Assembly: GCA_017484095.1 (NCBI GenBank)
Contig: JAFUTU010000022.1
Span: forward strand, 1 to 43,646
DNA from: Ruminococcus sp.
Lineage (GTDB): Bacteria; Bacillota; Clostridia; Oscillospirales; Ruminococcaceae
Direction of reading: 5' to 3'
DNA length: 43,646 bases
Positions 41,997 to 43,646 of the stretch are shown one piece after another. A program made the translations under genes and the position numbers. Below the pieces are notes generated by a model, which saw nothing but the letters and a program-made list of their open reading frames with translations, ran no database searches and had not been told where the DNA came from. Position 1 is the stretch's first letter. Each line of letters opens with the position of its first letter.

Positions 41997-43478
41997 TCAG
42001 AACGGGTTTTCTATCGGGTAGAGCATATTTGCAGGTCTGTTGAAGGCAATATCCTCCATGCCGAGATATGTCATAAAGCTGTGAAGTGCCTTGCCGTAGT
42101 GACCGAAGGCTACAGTCCCGTGATGTGGATAATTCTTTTCGATAAGAACATATCTGTAGAATCTGCCCATTTCCTTAATAGCAAACACGCCGATAGAGCC
42201 GAAAGACCTTGTTGCAACAGGAAGTACTTCGCCCTGAGCGATATAACCCCTGAGCTTTGCATCAGCAGTCGACTGTATACGGAAGAAAGTGATGTCACCT
42301 GGCTGAATGTCACCTTCAAGAGTACCTCTTGAGATGTTCGGTTCACTGTCAGGCTCAAGATTTCTCTTCATTATCCTCTGGAATTTCATCTCAGGCTTGC
42401 ATACGAGACACGAAGGGGTATTTCCGCAATGGAAGCCCATGAACGTATCTGTCTGCTTGTAATCAAATTTGCCGGCGATATCCTCATTGAAGATGTTATC
42501 AGGCACAGAATTGTTGATATCAAGCAGTGTTAAAGGCTGACCCGAAATACATATTCCTGCATACTCACTTACTGCACCGTAGATATCTACCTCGCACGAT
42601 ACCGGAATACCTTTTGAAGTAAGCCTTGAATTGACGTAGCACGGTACAAATCCGAACTGTGTCTGGAAAGCAGGCCAGCATTTGTTTGCAAAAGCAACAT
42701 ACTTTCTTGAACCTCTGTGTTCATCTATCCAGTCGAGCAGAGTAAGCTCATACTGAGCGAGCCTTGGCAGTATAGCTGCCATTTTGTTGCCCTCGCCGAG
42801 CTCTTTTTCCATATCAGCGACCGTATCAGGGATACGAGGGTCGTCAGCGTGATTATTAAATGCTTCAAACAGGTCGAGTTCCGAGTTTTCCTCGATTTCT
42901 ATTCCCATATTATATAGCTGCTTTATCGGTGCGTTGCAGGCAAGAAAATCCTGAGGACGCGGACCGAAGGAGATCACTTTAAGATTGTTGAATCCAAGCA
43001 CGGCTCTTGCAACGGGTATAAAATCGTTTATCATATCAGCTACCTGATCGGGAGTTCCGACAGGGTAGGGAGGTATGTAAGCTTTAACATTTCTGAGTGC
43101 CAGATTATAGCTTGCATTGAGCATACCGCAGTAGGCGTCTCCTCGGTTGTCAATAAGTGCATTGCCGCAATCCTCTTCTGCTGCCGCTGCAAACATTACA
43201 GGGCCGTCAAACTTTTTGGCAAGCAGCACTTCAGAGCTTTCAGGGCCGAAGTTTCCTAGATATACTACCAGTGCATTGCAGCCTGCCGCATTGATCTCGT
43301 CAAGCGCCTTCAGCATATCTGTTTCGCTCTCGATAACTGTTGGACACTCATATATCTCGCCGTACTTTTCACGGTACTGCTGACAGACAGCTATCCTCCT
43401 TTTTTCAGAAAGCGACATAGGAAAGCAGTCTCTTGATACGGCTGCAAGTCCAATTTTAACTACAGGAATATTCTGCAT
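41997..43478 (-). CDS. L-fucose/L-arabinose isomerase-family protein
   Basis: The 493-residue product has the layout of fucose/arabinose isomerase-like proteins of Clostridia. N-terminal Rossmann-like parts include ALVVYLGNFGPESSEVLLAKKFDGP, a middle stretch has FGPRPQDFLACN, and a C-terminal domain has TFMGFHCGNTPSC and a GTVAFGHYG segment near the end. Members interconvert aldose and ketose sugars with Mn2+. Substrate specificity is not readable here, and the annotation as fucose isomerase should stay at family level. ATG 43478 is chosen because GGAGG lies at the right distance; a start 6 codons upstream would place the ribosome binding site inside the gene. It follows the adenosylhomocysteinase gene by 36 bp. 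Confidence 0.82.
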   Translation of the reverse strand: MQNIPVVKIGLAAVSRDCFPMSLSEKRRIAVCQQYREKYGEIYECPTVIESETDMLKALDEINAAGCNALVVYLGNFGPESSEVLLAKKFDGPVMFAAAAEEDCGNALIDNRGDAYCGMLNASYNLALRNVKAYIPPYPVGTPDQVADMINDFIPVARAVLGFNNLKVISFGPRPQDFLACNAPIKQLYNMGIEIEENSELDLFEAFNNHADDPRIPDTVADMEKELGEGNKMAAILPRLAQYELTLLDWIDEHRGSRKYVAFANKCWPAFQTQFGFVPCYVNSRLTSKGIPVSCEVDIYGAVSEYAGICISGQPLTLLDINNSVPDNIFNEDIAGKFDYKQTDTFMGFHCGNTPSCLVCKPEMKFQRIMKRNLEPDSEPNISRGTLEGDIQPGDITFFRIQSTADAKLRGYIAQGEVLPVATRSFGSIGVFAIKEMGRFYRYVLIEKNYPHHGTVAFGHYGKALHSFMTYLGMEDIAFNRPANMLYPIENPF

Positions 43479-43514
43479 AATCGTTCCTCCGATCATATTA
43501 TTATTTTCAGCTGT

Positions 43515-43646
43515 TCAGACCTGCCAGCTGTTAAGATACTTTTCCTGTTCATCTGTGAGCTTGTCTATCTCAAAGCCCCAGAAACGCAGCTTTCGCTGTG
43601 CGACCTCGTTGTCTATCTCCTCGGGAACATAGAACACTTTGCTTTC
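43515..43646 (-). CDS. ahcY: adenosylhomocysteinase, C-terminal end (partial)
   Basis: Only the last 43 codons are in the window. The gene runs off the right edge. The peptide [17 protein letters not shown] followed by [17 protein letters not shown] matches the C-terminal signature of S-adenosylhomocysteine hydrolase, which splits SAH into adenosine and homocysteine. The end KLTxEQxxYLNSW is typical of the short bacterial form. The frame is open to the window edge. It is upstream of, and probably cotranscribed with, the isomerase-family gene. Confidence 0.82.
   Translation of the reverse strand, partial: ESKVFYVPEEIDNEVAQRKLRFWGFEIDKLTDEQEKYLNSWQV

Noticed and set aside
1..43646. CRISPR arrays, insertion sequences, rRNA genes, prophage structural genes
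   Set aside because: No regularly spaced repeats, transposase motifs, rRNA-like stretches or phage structural proteins were seen.

Overview
This window looks like part of the chromosome of a Clostridia-class Firmicute, most likely a gut or rumen Ruminococcus or close relative (Oscillospiraceae). The reasons are the Bacillus/Clostridia gene order of the housekeeping clusters, sigma-A promoters with 17-bp spacers, GGAGG ribosome binding sites, TTG and GTG starts, a T-box leader, the tiny sporulation gene spoVM together with spoVS, and carbohydrate genes (a GH3 glycosidase and a fucose-isomerase-like protein). The species call is inference from gene content and protein style only. No search was run.

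Layout. Positions 113-13041 hold a long plus-strand operon: yicC-remA-gmk-rpoZ-priA-def-fmt-rsmB-rlmN-prpC-prkC-rsgA-thiN-spoVM. It follows the classical Firmicute order, but coaBC (normally between rpoZ and priA) and rpe (normally between rsgA and thiN) are absent. It links RNA turnover, nucleotide supply, replication restart, initiator-Met formylation and deformylation, rRNA methylation, and the PASTA kinase/PP2C phosphatase pair. Next come greA and lysS (13054-15370). A small minus-strand membrane-protein pair follows (15479-16065), then a decayed SHOCT-type remnant (16143-16295). Minus-strand ileS lies under a well-formed T-box leader with an ATC specifier (16297-19810), divergent from pcrA (19922-22276).

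Positions 22311-23798 hold a tRNA-Lys(UUU) gene followed by an AT-rich islet. The islet is a minus-strand operon of very small proteins (109, 72 and 36 aa, possibly preceded by a 23-aa hydrophobic peptide) and a divergent 72-aa XRE-type regulator. An 18-bp palindrome fills the spacer of the operon's promoter, and a second copy lies exactly 30 bp away. This is the most module-like accessory feature of the window.

Positions 23883-34540 return to core genes: RNase J with a long structured leader, then gdpP-rplI-dnaB-tilS, ftsH, ymdB and spoVS. From 34543 to 40925 two minus-strand operons dominate. One encodes two small membrane proteins, a flavin reductase and a secreted zinc-dependent phospholipase C that keeps all nine zinc ligands. 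The other encodes an HD hydrolase, a GH3 glycosidase and a membrane-anchored protein with two helix-hairpin-helix modules.

The right end carries an orphan Spo0A-like regulator (41188-41934). Its DNA-binding domain is well conserved, but its receiver domain has lost the phospho-accepting aspartate and other key residues. A perfect Spo0A-box match lies upstream. The window closes with a fucose/arabinose-isomerase-family gene and the 3' end of adenosylhomocysteinase, both on the minus strand.

The strongest candidates for something undescribed are the receiver-degenerate Spo0A-like regulator, the XRE-controlled micro-protein islet next to tRNA-Lys, the phospholipase C operon and the RNase J leader.
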